Source: RGIG5057 sp964642045 (GTDB lineage: Bacteria > Bacillota > Clostridia > TANB77 > CAG-465). Taken from it: a DNA stretch of 18,711 bases. Location of the stretch: assembly GCA_964642045.1 (NCBI GenBank), contig CAZXLZ010000021.1, positions 1-18,711 of the forward strand, in the 5' to 3' direction. Every line of letters begins with the position of its first letter. The first letter of the stretch is position 1. A program made the position numbers and the translations under genes. This document shows, in pieces, positions 6,646-15,090 of this stretch. A model generated the notes under the pieces. The model saw only the letters and a program-made list of their open reading frames with translations, was not told the origin of the DNA and did not search any database.

Positions 6646-7330
6646 ATGAAAGAGGGATATATAACAGCAAAAGATATAATTGAGAAACCTGAACAGTACT
6701 ACGGGAGGTATGTAAATTACAATCCTATAAATGAGTGTCCTGTAAAATGGCGTATATACACATACTTATGATAGGGAGATTTTAATACACTTATTAAGAG
6801 AGCCAGGAGTATATGATTCATTTAAGGATAAGAATGGACTTTCTGATCATATAGTTGGTGCACCAACTATAGAAGAATTTATAGAATCGTATAATAGTAT
6901 ATATCCAAGAGGTATAGATATTATGTATTTAAAGTCATTTCATACTGAAAGATATGGCACAAGATTTCCTAAAGTACCAGAATTAAATTCTAATGGCTAT
7001 ATACTTAGATATAGTGATCAGCTGTCAGACGAGTATGGTTGTATACTTCATGATATAACATCATGGATGCCAGGAAAGTGCCCAAAAGTAAGTATTGATG
7101 ATTTGTATATAAAAAAATATAGTGATTCTTGCCATTCAATGTGGATAGCTTCAAAATCTGCTCAGTCTGATGGAGCACTTCTTACAGTTAATGGTAATGG
7201 TTCAATAGGACAGACAGAGTGCCATTATACAGATATTGGTATAAGGCCCATTGTTTATTTATTCTCTATAGTAGCGTTAAAATTAAATGATGATGGTATA
7301 TATGATATGTATGATATGTATGATATTTAA
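6646..7330 (+). pseudogene. Paralogue 3 of the 'YGLRPLV' family, broken by a deletion
   Basis: The first 41 residues (MKEGYITAKDIIEKPEQYYG, then VKWRIY) match the N-terminus of paralogue 1 and run into a TGA at 6769-6771. A second frame, open without stops from about 6755 to 7330, carries the rest: TYDREILIHLLREPGVYDSF, DKNGLSDHIVGAPTIEEFIE, SNGYILRYSDQLSDEYG, DDLYIKKY, MWIASKSAQSDG and the C-terminal TDIGIRPIVYLFSIVALKLN. Comparison with paralogue 1 shows roughly 30 residues missing exactly at the frame switch (after VKWRI), so one deletion that is not a multiple of three explains both the loss and the frameshift. AAAGG (6634-6638) precedes the ATG. The downstream part could only be made alone from the ATG at 6923 (135 residues), for which I see no ribosome binding site. 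The C-terminus ends in a YDM-YDM-YDI repeat. Confidence 0.7.
7301..7326 (+). repeat. 9-base tandem repeat at the end of paralogue 3
   Basis: TATGATATG is repeated almost three times (7301-7309, 7310-7318, 7319-7326 as TATGATAT), giving the C-terminal YDM-YDM-YDI. It looks like slippage of the single 'GIYD' end found in the other two paralogues. Confidence 0.8.
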
Positions 7331-7339
7331 TGACACTGT

Positions 7340-7376
7340 AAAAGCTTAGGACAAATGCCCTAAGCTTTTTCTTTTT
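7340..7376 (+). terminator. Strong terminator after the paralogue array
   Basis: AAAAGCTTAGG pairs perfectly with CCTAAGCTTTT (11 bp) around an 8-base loop, followed by T-rich sequence TTCTTTTT. Confidence 0.85.
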
Positions 7377-7384
7377 CAAAATAA

Positions 7385-7412
7385 TTGATAATTAAAAAAT
7401 ATATGGTATAAT
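7385..7412 (+). promoter_or_regulatory. Promoter of proS
   Basis: TTGATA (7385-7390), 16-base spacer, perfect TATAAT (7407-7412). The leader to the start codon is only about 70 bases, too short for a T-box, so tRNA-dependent attenuation of the usual kind is not present. Confidence 0.7.
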
Positions 7413-7487
7413 TAGAGTTGTCTAAATAAGTGATATAAACATATAAATAAAATATGTAGTTTGTTATAAATGTTGGAAGGAGAAAAT

Positions 7488-8927
7488 ATGAAAGAGACAA
7501 ACGATTTTGTAAAAGAAATTACTAACATAGATGAAGATTTTGCTAATTGGTATACTGATATTGTAGTTAAGGCAGAGCTTGCTGACTATACAGATACAAA
7601 GGGGTGTATAGCTATTAGACCATATGGATATGCTGTATGGGAAAACATACAAAACTATGTTGATAAGAAATTTAAGGAAACAGGTGTAGAAAATGCATAT
7701 TTCCCAGTTTTAATACCAGAGAGTCTTCTTCAAAAAGAAAAAGACCATGTTGAAGGATTTTCTCCAGAGGTAGCATGGGTTACGGAAGTTGGAGAAGAGA
7801 AACTAGATGAAAGACTTTGCATTAGACCGACATCAGAAACTATAATATCTACAATGTACTCTAAATGGCTAAACTCATGGAGAGATCTACCAATCCTTTA
7901 CAATCAGTGGTGTAATGTTTTAAGATGGGAAAAGGAAACAAGACCATTTTTAAGATCAAGAGAGTTTTTATGGCAAGAAGGACATACTCTTCATGAAACA
8001 GAAAAAGAAGCTAAAGATAGAACAATGATGATGCTTGGCATATATGCTGATACTCTAGAGAATTTACTTGCGATCCCAGTAGTGCAAGGTAGAAAAACAG
8101 AAAGTGAAAAATTTGCAGGTGCAGATGCTACATATACCTTAGAGAGTATGATGAAGGATGGAAAAGCACTTCAATCTGCAACTTCTCACTATTTTGGTCA
8201 AAATTTCACTAAGCCTTTTGATATAAAATTCCAAAATAGAGAAGGAAAAGAAGAATATGCATATCAAACTTCTTGGGGAATTACTACAAGGCTTATAGGA
8301 GCGATTATTATGGCTCATGGTGATAATAGAGGCCTTAAGCTTCCACCAAAAGTTGCACCAATTCAGGTTGTAATTGTGCCTGTAGCTCAGCATAAAGAAG
8401 GAGTTTTAGATAAAGTATATGAAATAAAAGAAGAACTTTCTAAGAAATTTAGAGTAAAAGTAGATGATAGAGATAAATATTCACCAGGATATAAATTTAA
8501 CTTTTGGGAAATGAAGGGAGTACCAATAAGAATAGAGATTGGACCTAGAGATATCGAAAATGGTGAGTGTGTACTTGTAAGAAGAGATACTGCTGATAAG
8601 ATAAATGTAAAATTAGAAGTTTTACAAGAAGAAATAGAAAAAACTATAAAAAGTATACATGAAAATATGTATAATGAATGCGAAGTAAGAATGAAAGAAA
8701 AAACTAGTATAGCTATGAACCTTGATGAATTTAAAGAAAAGCTAGAAAAAAATCCAGGCTTTATAAAAGCTATGTGGTGCGGAAGTAAAGAATGTGAAGA
8801 AAAAATAAGAGAAGTAACTGGTGCTAAATCTAGATGCATACCATTTAATGAAGAAAAACTTTCAGATAAATGTGTATGTTGCGGTAGTAAAGCTGAGCAT
8901 ATGGTTATTTGGGGAAAACAGTATTAA
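7488..8927 (+). CDS. proS: Prolyl-tRNA synthetase, archaeal/eukaryotic type
   Basis: Charges tRNA-Pro with proline in the cytosol (class II aminoacyl-tRNA synthetase). 479 residues, the size of the short ProRS type that lacks the roughly 180-residue INS editing domain found between motifs 2 and 3 of the bacterial type. Seen: the motif 1 region GCIAIRPYGYAVWENIQNYV; the proline/ATP site RPTSE (113-117) and motif 2 RWEKETRPFLRSREFLWQEG (146-165) followed by H; motif 3 with HGDNRGLKLPP (277-287); the anticodon-binding domain (from about VAPIQVVIVPV); and a C-terminal zinc-like domain with WCGSKECEEKI and CVCCGSKAEHMVIWGKQY, ending in Tyr as is usual for this type. An upstream in-frame ATG at 7470 is rejected because GGAAGGAG (7475-7482) lies after it and 5 bases before the ATG at 7488. 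Single gene between its own promoter and terminator. Confidence 0.95.
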   Translation: MKETNDFVKEITNIDEDFANWYTDIVVKAELADYTDTKGCIAIRPYGYAVWENIQNYVDKKFKETGVENAYFPVLIPESLLQKEKDHVEGFSPEVAWVTEVGEEKLDERLCIRPTSETIISTMYSKWLNSWRDLPILYNQWCNVLRWEKETRPFLRSREFLWQEGHTLHETEKEAKDRTMMMLGIYADTLENLLAIPVVQGRKTESEKFAGADATYTLESMMKDGKALQSATSHYFGQNFTKPFDIKFQNREGKEEYAYQTSWGITTRLIGAIIMAHGDNRGLKLPPKVAPIQVVIVPVAQHKEGVLDKVYEIKEELSKKFRVKVDDRDKYSPGYKFNFWEMKGVPIRIEIGPRDIENGECVLVRRDTADKINVKLEVLQEEIEKTIKSIHENMYNECEVRMKEKTSIAMNLDEFKEKLEKNPGFIKAMWCGSKECEEKIREVTGAKSRCIPFNEEKLSDKCVCCGSKAEHMVIWGKQY

Positions 8928-8937
8928 AATACAAAAT

Positions 8938-8967
8938 AAGAGGATGGAATTATAATCCATCCTCTTT
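8938..8967 (+). terminator. Terminator after proS
   Basis: AAGAGGATGGA pairs perfectly with TCCATCCTCTT (11 bp) around a 7-base loop. The T tract is short (CTTTAT), so the strong stem carries most of the weight. Confidence 0.75.
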
Positions 8968-9161
8968 ATGCACTTATTCTTAGGTATATAAGAGTGGTTT
9001 GATAAGAAAAAGTAGGACTTATTATAATTATTAATTTGTCTTTTATTTCAAGAGTCATTTTAATTTATCCTTATACCCCATATATTTATATTTGACATTA
9101 TATCATTATTACATAGTATATTTAATCTAAATATAACTCTATATAATATTTATTTAAAATA

Positions 9162-9199
9162 TGGCTATAACTTTAATTTAATGATATAATAGTTATATC
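9162..9199 (+). promoter_or_regulatory. addA promoter overlapped by a palindrome
   Basis: Perfect -10 TATAAT (9185-9190) with a weak -35 TGGCTA (9162-9167) at 17 bases. A perfect inverted repeat GATATAA-TAG-TTATATC (9183-9199) covers the -10 and the likely start of transcription, so it is a candidate operator. It is not the GAAC-N4-GTTC type of LexA site. The remaining 200 bases upstream, back to the proS terminator, hold nothing I can identify. Confidence 0.45.
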
Positions 9200-9216
9200 A
9201 CTAAGGAGGATTAAAA

Positions 9217-12200
9217 TTGAAAAGAGAGTGGACAGATAAACAGAAATTAGCTATTAATGCAAGAGGTTCAAATCTACTTGTATCAGCCTCAGCTGGAAGC
9301 GGTAAGACAGCAGTACTTGTAGAAAGAATAATCAGAAGAGTAATAGATGAAAAAATAGATATAGATAGAATACTTGCCCTTACATTTACAAATGCTGCAG
9401 CTTCAGAGTTAAAACATAAGATTGAAAAAGCAGTAGTAGAAGCACTAAAAAATGACAGTAGCAATATGCACCTAATGAGGCAAATTAATTTATTAAATAG
9501 AGCAAGCATTACAACTATACACTCTTTTTGTTTAGATATAGTGCGCAGTAATTTCTATAAAATAGGGATTGATCCAAGTTTTAGTATATGTGATGATACA
9601 AAAGCTAAACTTATGCAAAACAAGGCTTTAAATGAAATCTTAGAAGAAGAATATAAAAGATATAACGATGAAAAAACTATGCTTTATGATGTATTAGAAC
9701 TTTTTAATATGGATGAAGAAAAATTTTTGTCTGCTATATTAAAACTACTGAATGAAATAAACTGCTATGTCTCACCATTTGAATGGCTAGAGAAAAATAT
9801 AGAAATTTATAACATAAAAGATGTAACAGAAGATTTATATAATAAGAGGTTTGGGAGTGATATATATGATCTAGTTATATCTAATCTAAATCTTGCCCTT
9901 AATAAGTGCACTAAGATGAGAGAAGAGTTATTAGAAAAGAAAGAAGAGTTCTTTAAGTATATAGAAGTGTTAGATGAAGATATGGATAGTATAAAAAGAG
10001 TAATTAACTGCTCATATAACTCATGGGACAAACTATATGAAAATTTAAGTATGATTGTTCCTAAACGTATGCCAAGCAGTGCTAAAATTATAGACGAGAA
10101 ATTAAAAGAAAAATTTTCGAGTTTTAGGACAAATATTATAAAAGATGAGATCTCAAAATCCCAGAGCTATGTATATGACACAAGCGAAAATATAAATAAA
10201 TCATTACTTAAGATGTATCCATATTTAGTATATATAGCGCAGTTTACTAAAAAAGTAAGTAATAGATACTTTAAAATGAAAAATGAAGAAAACGTAATAG
10301 ACTTTACAGATATTGAGCATTATGCTTTAGATATACTTTTAGAAAAAGATGAAAAAGGTAACCTTGTACCTACTAAGGAAGCTAAAGAATGCCAAGAAAA
10401 ATTTGATGAAATATATGTAGATGAATATCAGGATACTAGCTTTATACAAGAAGAAATATTAAATAGTATTTCAAGAGGCGGCACTTTAAGTAAGTTTATG
10501 GTAGGAGATATAAAACAAAGCATATATAGATTTAGAAAAGCTGTGCCTAGTATATTTTTAAATAAATATTTAAGTTATAATGATTGTCTAGAAAATGATA
10601 AAAAAGGTGGAGATAAGAAAATAATACTTGCTAAGAATTTTAGAAGTAGGAAAGAGGTTTTAGACGGCATTAATTATATTTTCGAGCAAATAATGAGTTT
10701 AGAAATGGGAGATTGTAATTACTCTTTAGATGAAGTTTTAGTAAATGGAAATAACGAATTTATTTCTTCAAATGAAGCCAGTTATAAATTTGAGATAAAT
10801 ATTTTAGATGAAAAAGAAGTAGAGGAATCTTCTAAAGAAAATGAACAAACATCTTCACTAGACTACTTAAATGAACTAAAATCTATAGAAAAAGAGGCAA
10901 TATATGTAGCAAAAAGAATAGATAGTTTAGTAAATAAAGAAAAATTTAAGATAACAGATAAAGGTTCTTTAAGAGATATAACATATAGTGATATTTGTAT
11001 ATTATTTAGAAATCAAAAGTCAAAATCTGATATATTTGAAAAAACTTTAAAGTCATATAATATACCTGTATATAATTCCTCTTTAGTAAATCTTTGGGAT
11101 AATGATGAGGTAAGGCTTATACTATCATTCCTTAAAGTATTAGATAATCCATATCAAGAAATAGAAATGATAAGCATTATGTATAGCATTTTAGGAGGTT
11201 TTACTTTAGATGAAATCTATGAAATAAAATCTAAATGTTTAGGTGTAAATATATATAGTTACTTAAGATCATGGGATTATACTGCAAGTGATAGTTTACA
11301 TTTAAATGATAAAATAAAAAGCTTTACTGATATACTTAATAAATACATTTCGTATGTTAATATTCTATCTGTTTCTGATATATTATCAAGACTATATAGT
11401 GAAACAGGAATGTATAATTATGTATTATTTTTAGATAGCCCAACTATTAGGAAAATGAATTTAGATAGCCTTATAGAGATAGCATCAAATGGTAAAAATT
11501 ATAACGTTTCTGAATTTATATCATATATAGAAGCATTAAAGGAAAAAATGATAGATTCTCCTGATACCTCAAAAACATCTAGTGAGAATGAAAATGTAGT
11601 TAAAATGATGACAATACATAAAAGTAAGGGATTAGAATTTCCAGTAGTGGTGCTTGCTAGTGCATCATCAAAATATTTAGTAAAAGACCTTCAGGATAAA
11701 ATTGTAGTAAGTAGTAAATATGGTATAGGCATAGATTGTGTAAATAAGGATTTTAATATAACGTATCCGTCTATTATAAAAGAGGCAATAAATAAACAAA
11801 TGATTTTAGAAATGAAGTCAGAAGAATTAAGAATGTTATATGTAGCACTAACAAGAGCAAAAGAAAAAGTCATAACATATATTTCACTAAAAGATTTAGA
11901 AAAATCTCTTGATAAAATTTATGTATTTAAAGATGAAAATGGTAAAATACAACCTGCTATATCAAAAAACTGTAATTCATATAAAGATTTAATTTTACTT
12001 GCTACAAAAAATGTAATAATGAACAGGCAAAATGATATTTTTGATATAAACCATATACTTATTAAGGATACTGAAAATCTTAAAATAATAGGTGAAAATA
12101 TAAAATCCAAAAAGGCTATAAAAGAGATTATAGATGAAAAGAAAAAAGAAATACAAGCCTTAGATAGAAATAAAATAGATAGTATAAAAAATGATATAGC

Positions 12201-12831
12201 TTCTAATTTAGATTTTAAATATAACTATATGGATGATGTGTTTAGTAAAAGAAGAGTAAGTGTAAGCGACCTTAAGAAAAAAGAAAGTAATGATAGCATT
12301 ATGGAAGAATTTACAATTCCAGATGTTCTTTCTACTAGTAGTGAAATTACTGCTTTAAGAAGAGGAACTCTTATTCATCTAATTCTTGAAAATATAAATT
12401 ACCAGGAGGTTACAAATGAAGACACACTTAATTTATACCTAAATTCACTTATAGAAGATTATATTATAACTAAAGAGGAATTAGACGTAATAGATAAAAA
12501 TATTATTGTTTCATTTATAAAAAGTAATGTGGCAGAAAGAATAAGGAAGAGTAGGTATTATAAAAAAGAAGTAGAATTTGTATATAGCAAAAGTAAATTT
12601 TCGTCATCTATGATTCAGGGAGTTATAGACCTATATTATGAAGAAGATGATGGAACTTTAACTATTATAGATTTTAAAACGGATAAACTTTTTAAAGAGG
12701 CTGACTTTGTAGATAGGTATTATACACAGCTTGCAATATATAAAGAGGCTTTAGCTGGTATTACCGGAAAAGAGGTTAAACATGCATATATATACTCATT
12801 TAATCTAAAAAAAGAATTAGAAATAAAATAA
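9217..12831 (+). CDS. addA: ATP-dependent helicase/nuclease subunit A (AddA)
   Basis: AddA is the helicase-nuclease subunit of AddAB, which resects double-strand DNA breaks to start RecA-dependent repair and degrades linear foreign DNA. 1204 residues, normal for AddA. UvrD-type helicase motifs seen in order: Walker A SASAGSGKT (23-31), motif Ia LALTFTNAAASEL (53-65), motif II VDEYQDT (Asp402, Glu403), motif III VGDIKQSIYRFRKAVPSIF, motif V IHKSKGLEFPVVVLA (His801) and motif VI LRMLYVALTRAKEKV (Arg880). The C-terminal RecB-type nuclease has GTLIHLILENI (His1054), GVIDLYY (Asp1138), IIDFKTDK (Asp1152, Lys1154) and the QLAIY motif (Gln1171, Tyr1175), so both activities should be intact. The start is a TTG placed 6 bases after AAGGAGGA (9203-9210). 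AddA needs AddB, which in Firmicutes usually lies directly upstream; here proS is upstream instead. Confidence 0.95.
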   Translation: MKREWTDKQKLAINARGSNLLVSASAGSGKTAVLVERIIRRVIDEKIDIDRILALTFTNAAASELKHKIEKAVVEALKNDSSNMHLMRQINLLNRASITTIHSFCLDIVRSNFYKIGIDPSFSICDDTKAKLMQNKALNEILEEEYKRYNDEKTMLYDVLELFNMDEEKFLSAILKLLNEINCYVSPFEWLEKNIEIYNIKDVTEDLYNKRFGSDIYDLVISNLNLALNKCTKMREELLEKKEEFFKYIEVLDEDMDSIKRVINCSYNSWDKLYENLSMIVPKRMPSSAKIIDEKLKEKFSSFRTNIIKDEISKSQSYVYDTSENINKSLLKMYPYLVYIAQFTKKVSNRYFKMKNEENVIDFTDIEHYALDILLEKDEKGNLVPTKEAKECQEKFDEIYVDEYQDTSFIQEEILNSISRGGTLSKFMVGDIKQSIYRFRKAVPSIFLNKYLSYNDCLENDKKGGDKKIILAKNFRSRKEVLDGINYIFEQIMSLEMGDCNYSLDEVLVNGNNEFISSNEASYKFEINILDEKEVEESSKENEQTSSLDYLNELKSIEKEAIYVAKRIDSLVNKEKFKITDKGSLRDITYSDICILFRNQKSKSDIFEKTLKSYNIPVYNSSLVNLWDNDEVRLILSFLKVLDNPYQEIEMISIMYSILGGFTLDEIYEIKSKCLGVNIYSYLRSWDYTASDSLHLNDKIKSFTDILNKYISYVNILSVSDILSRLYSETGMYNYVLFLDSPTIRKMNLDSLIEIASNGKNYNVSEFISYIEALKEKMIDSPDTSKTSSENENVVKMMTIHKSKGLEFPVVVLASASSKYLVKDLQDKIVVSSKYGIGIDCVNKDFNITYPSIIKEAINKQMILEMKSEELRMLYVALTRAKEKVITYISLKDLEKSLDKIYVFKDENGKIQPAISKNCNSYKDLILLATKNVIMNRQNDIFDINHILIKDTENLKIIGENIKSKKAIKEIIDEKKKEIQALDRNKIDSIKNDIASNLDFKYNYMDDVFSKRRVSVSDLKKKESNDSIMEEFTIPDVLSTSSEITALRRGTLIHLILENINYQEVTNEDTLNLYLNSLIEDYIITKEELDVIDKNIIVSFIKSNVAERIRKSRYYKKEVEFVYSKSKFSSSMIQGVIDLYYEEDDGTLTIIDFKTDKLFKEADFVDRYYTQLAIYKEALAGITGKEVKHAYIYSFNLKKELEIK

Positions 12832-12859
12832 TATGGCTCATGCTATATTATTTTATTTA
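12826..12859 (+). terminator. Terminator overlapping the addA stop codon
   Basis: AAATAATATGGC pairs with GCTATATTATTT (12 bp, one G-U) around a 4-base loop (TCAT) and is followed by a T-rich run. The stem includes the addA stop codon at 12829-12831. Confidence 0.65.
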
Positions 12860-12889
12860 TGTATATACATATTAAATTAAATCTTTGTG

Positions 12890-12918
12890 TTGACATGTTT
12901 TACATAATGTGATATAAT
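12890..12918 (+). promoter_or_regulatory. Perfect consensus sigma-A promoter
   Basis: TTGACA (12890-12895), 17-base spacer, TATAAT (12913-12918), ideal in both hexamers and spacing. On the plus strand it is the only promoter I found with two perfect hexamers. It drives the unrecognised 549-residue gene. Confidence 0.85.
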
Positions 12919-12980
12919 ACGATTAAAATTTAGCTGTTATATAGAGGTTGTATTTATTTAAGAAAGGAAGATATGTGTAT

Positions 12981-14630
12981 ATGGCAGCATTACTAAACAT
13001 TCAAAATAATATATTTTATCTTGATAGCTTAAATGAAAGATATAAGCTGCTTTATCCTAAGCTTTCAAGTTTAACAGATGATGAAAAAGCAGAGCTCAGT
13101 AACATAAAGAAAGAGACCTTAGAGACTTTAGGGCAGATTTTATCCAATAATTGCACAGAAATTATGGAGAAGAATTTTGATGACAAAATGAAACTTCTTT
13201 CTCAAGGCATAACAACTATATATAATGAAAAAGAAGAAGAATTAGATAAGTTCAATGAAAAACATACCCATGCTAGTAATGTTATAGAAGAAATAGCAAA
13301 CTATGTGTGCATATTAGAAAGCTTGGAATCTAATGTACTTCTTAGAATTGATATTGAAAAGATATTATTCTATTTAAAGAATAAAGTTGCAGCTATATGT
13401 ATAATTGATAAAAAATTATATGCTTTAGAGTATTTAAGAGATAAATTAGATAGTTATAAATCAGGACTATATAAACTTATTCTTTTAGCTAGAAAGCACG
13501 TAAGTAAATCAGAACTTACATTTGAAGAAAAACAAGAAGTATTTGATTCTTTTTCATCTATATCTTTTGAATATCATTATGATAAAAATCATTCAAAGGT
13601 GTATAATGAAGATTTATCAGATAAAACTTTGAATTTAAATACATCAGATTATATAGAGTGGATGGAAGAAATATTTATAGAAATGCTTAATGCTGTTGGA
13701 GTAAATCTTGAAAGTTACCTTGCAGAGATGCTTTCTTTGGTAAATGGTTCAAATGTTACAAATACAAATATAGAAAACTATATTAATTTCCTAGCTAAAA
13801 AGTATGATTCTGATATAGTTTCATATTACGATTCAATGGTTGATAAGAAGATTGCGTGTGTTACTGATATTAAAAGTGTACTTCTAAGCTCTATAAACTA
13901 TGAACATAACAAAGATAAAAAATATATATTAGATAAGATAAATAGTAATCATAGACTCCCAGAACTTCTTGTATCTAGTGAGTATAAAGGATATTTAGAA
14001 AATATTCTATTTGGTTTCGAATTTGCTAGTAGCAGTTCTAATTTTAATGAAGATATAGTAAAAGAAGTATCTGATCTTATGTTTGAAAAGTTTGATCCAC
14101 AGCTATATCTTGATATATATAATTACAATATTAAACAGAAAAATAAACAAATAAGTTTATTTAGTAAATATCTAAATGAACTTTTAGCAGATGCTAAAAC
14201 TATGCTAAAGCAAAAATACATTAACATATTAGAAAATAAGATTGAAGATAGCATGCTTGAAGAATACAATACAACAAGATCAAATAGTGATAAGAAAAAG
14301 AAAGAAAAAGACTTGGCTATTTTAAAAAGGGCCTTAGAAAATTTAAAAGATAGATTTAGTAAATTTGATGAGTACTCATATAAAAAATATATATTAAGTA
14401 TAGAAGAAAAATATGGTATAGAAGGATTAAATACTGAAATATCTATAAGAAAGAAGAGTATTTTTTCTAATCTAAAAAATAAAAATCTAAATAAAAAAGA
14501 TTTTGAAATGATGAAAGAATTCTTATCAGATACTGAGATAAATAAAAACTTAATTAAAAATATTGCTTATGATGTTATAATAGGAAATGACTCTATAAGA
14601 TATGAAACTTTAAGTAAGATATTAATGTAA
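12981..14630 (+). CDS. Hypothetical protein, 549 residues, unrecognised
   Basis: I do not recognise this protein. It has no signal peptide, no membrane segment and no Walker, zinc or nuclease motif. The composition is rich in Leu, Ile, Lys, Glu and Asn and looks almost wholly alpha-helical. The N-terminal 100 residues contain helical, coiled-coil-like stretches (LTDDEKAELSNIKKETLETL; IYNEKEEELDKFNEKH), and the last 150 are very basic and acidic (YNTTRSNSDKKKKEKDLAIL; SIRKKSIFSNLKNKNLNKKD). This suggests a cytosolic scaffold or structural protein, but that is inference. The frame is open from a TTG at 12948, but that codon is only 1 base after AGAGG; ATG 12981 lies 10 bases after AAGGAAG (12964-12970) and is preferred, with GTG 12975 as an alternative. 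It stands alone, with a perfect consensus promoter and a two-way terminator, which suggests steady high expression. Confidence 0.85.
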   Translation: MAALLNIQNNIFYLDSLNERYKLLYPKLSSLTDDEKAELSNIKKETLETLGQILSNNCTEIMEKNFDDKMKLLSQGITTIYNEKEEELDKFNEKHTHASNVIEEIANYVCILESLESNVLLRIDIEKILFYLKNKVAAICIIDKKLYALEYLRDKLDSYKSGLYKLILLARKHVSKSELTFEEKQEVFDSFSSISFEYHYDKNHSKVYNEDLSDKTLNLNTSDYIEWMEEIFIEMLNAVGVNLESYLAEMLSLVNGSNVTNTNIENYINFLAKKYDSDIVSYYDSMVDKKIACVTDIKSVLLSSINYEHNKDKKYILDKINSNHRLPELLVSSEYKGYLENILFGFEFASSSSNFNEDIVKEVSDLMFEKFDPQLYLDIYNYNIKQKNKQISLFSKYLNELLADAKTMLKQKYINILENKIEDSMLEEYNTTRSNSDKKKKEKDLAILKRALENLKDRFSKFDEYSYKKYILSIEEKYGIEGLNTEISIRKKSIFSNLKNKNLNKKDFEMMKEFLSDTEINKNLIKNIAYDVIIGNDSIRYETLSKILM

Positions 14631-14671
14631 AAAATAACTGACGCACCATTTATGATGCGCCAGTATTTTTT
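14630..14671. terminator. Two-way terminator between convergent genes
   Basis: A hairpin (14637-14664; ACTGACGCACCA with TGATGCGCCAGT, two mismatches, loop TTTA) is flanked by ATTTTTT on the plus-strand side and by AAAAAAT on the other, which reads as a T tract on the minus strand. It can end transcription from both sides. Confidence 0.75.
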
Positions 14672-14673
14672 GG

Positions 14674-14901
14674 TTAAAGATTGGCAATGTTGTCAAATCT
14701 TTTGAGATTAACTCCTACAAGTTCCGCCTCAACGGACTCAGATTTCTTGTTAAGTTCATTCTTGAGAAAGGGATTTCTCTCAACAAAGTCGGTGAAATCT
14801 TTCTCTAAAGTGTCGCCGTTATTCCGATTGAACTCGATGCTGGATTCGATCTCATCTTTTGAGTATCCTAAATCCTTTAACATTTCTACGAACATTACCA
14901 T
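14674..14901 (-). CDS. Small acidic hypothetical protein, 75 residues, probably acquired
   Basis: I do not recognise the family. On the minus strand GGAGG lies about 8 bases before the ATG at 14901, giving 75 residues starting MVMFVEMLKDLGYSKDEIES; the longer frame from 14943 (89 residues) lacks a ribosome binding site. It is soluble, acidic and probably helical; the segment VEMLKDLGYSKDEIESSIE resembles a small three-helix (UBA-like) fold, but this is only a visual impression. It is the only minus-strand gene in the window. By hand count 70 of 180 bases (39%) in 14701-14880 are G or C, against about 27-30% in sampled neighbours, and it uses codons such as CGG, GGC, GCG, GCC, CCC, ATC and GAC that its neighbours avoid. 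With its own consensus promoter, palindrome and terminator it forms a complete cassette, which suggests a recently acquired, independently regulated gene. Confidence 0.65.
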   Translation of the reverse strand: MVMFVEMLKDLGYSKDEIESSIEFNRNNGDTLEKDFTDFVERNPFLKNELNKKSESVEAELVGVNLKRFDNIANL

Positions 14902-14938
14902 TTGATGCTCCTCCATAATAAATAGAATTTTCTTTTTA

Positions 14939-14952
14939 TACACAAATGTGTA
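14939..14952. promoter_or_regulatory. Palindrome, candidate operator of the 75-residue gene
   Basis: TACACA-AA-TGTGTA is a perfect inverted repeat with a 2-base centre. It lies about 5-18 bases after the expected start of transcription on the minus strand and before the ribosome binding site, a good place for a repressor to act. A 6-bp RNA hairpin is less likely with a 2-base loop. Confidence 0.45.
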
Positions 14953-14964
14953 CTATATAATATT

Positions 14965-14994
14965 ATTATATCACACCATAACTAATTATGTCAA
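14965..14994 (-). promoter_or_regulatory. Consensus promoter of the minus-strand gene
   Basis: Read on the minus strand: TTGACA (14994-14989), 18-base spacer, TATAAT (14970-14965). Both hexamers are perfect. The leader to the ATG at 14901 is about 56 bases. Confidence 0.75.
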
Positions 14995-15090
14995 TATTTA
15001 ATTAAAAAATTAATAAAATTTACATAAAAAATACTTATAAATGTTTTAGTGATAATTTTTACATATTTAAATTTATTTTTCATATATTCC

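Noticed and set aside
7413..7487. T-box riboswitch in the proS leader
   Set aside because: The leader is about 70 bases, with no stem I structure, no T-box sequence and no terminator/antiterminator pair.
8387..8839. Minus-strand ORF of 150 codons inside proS
   Set aside because: Ser/Phe/Ile-rich translation typical of the strand opposite an AT-rich gene. proS is a certain gene.
14681..14905. Plus-strand ORF of 74 codons opposite the minus-strand gene
   Set aside because: No ribosome binding site or promoter, a Ser/Phe/Leu-rich shadow-like product, and the minus strand has a full set of expression signals.
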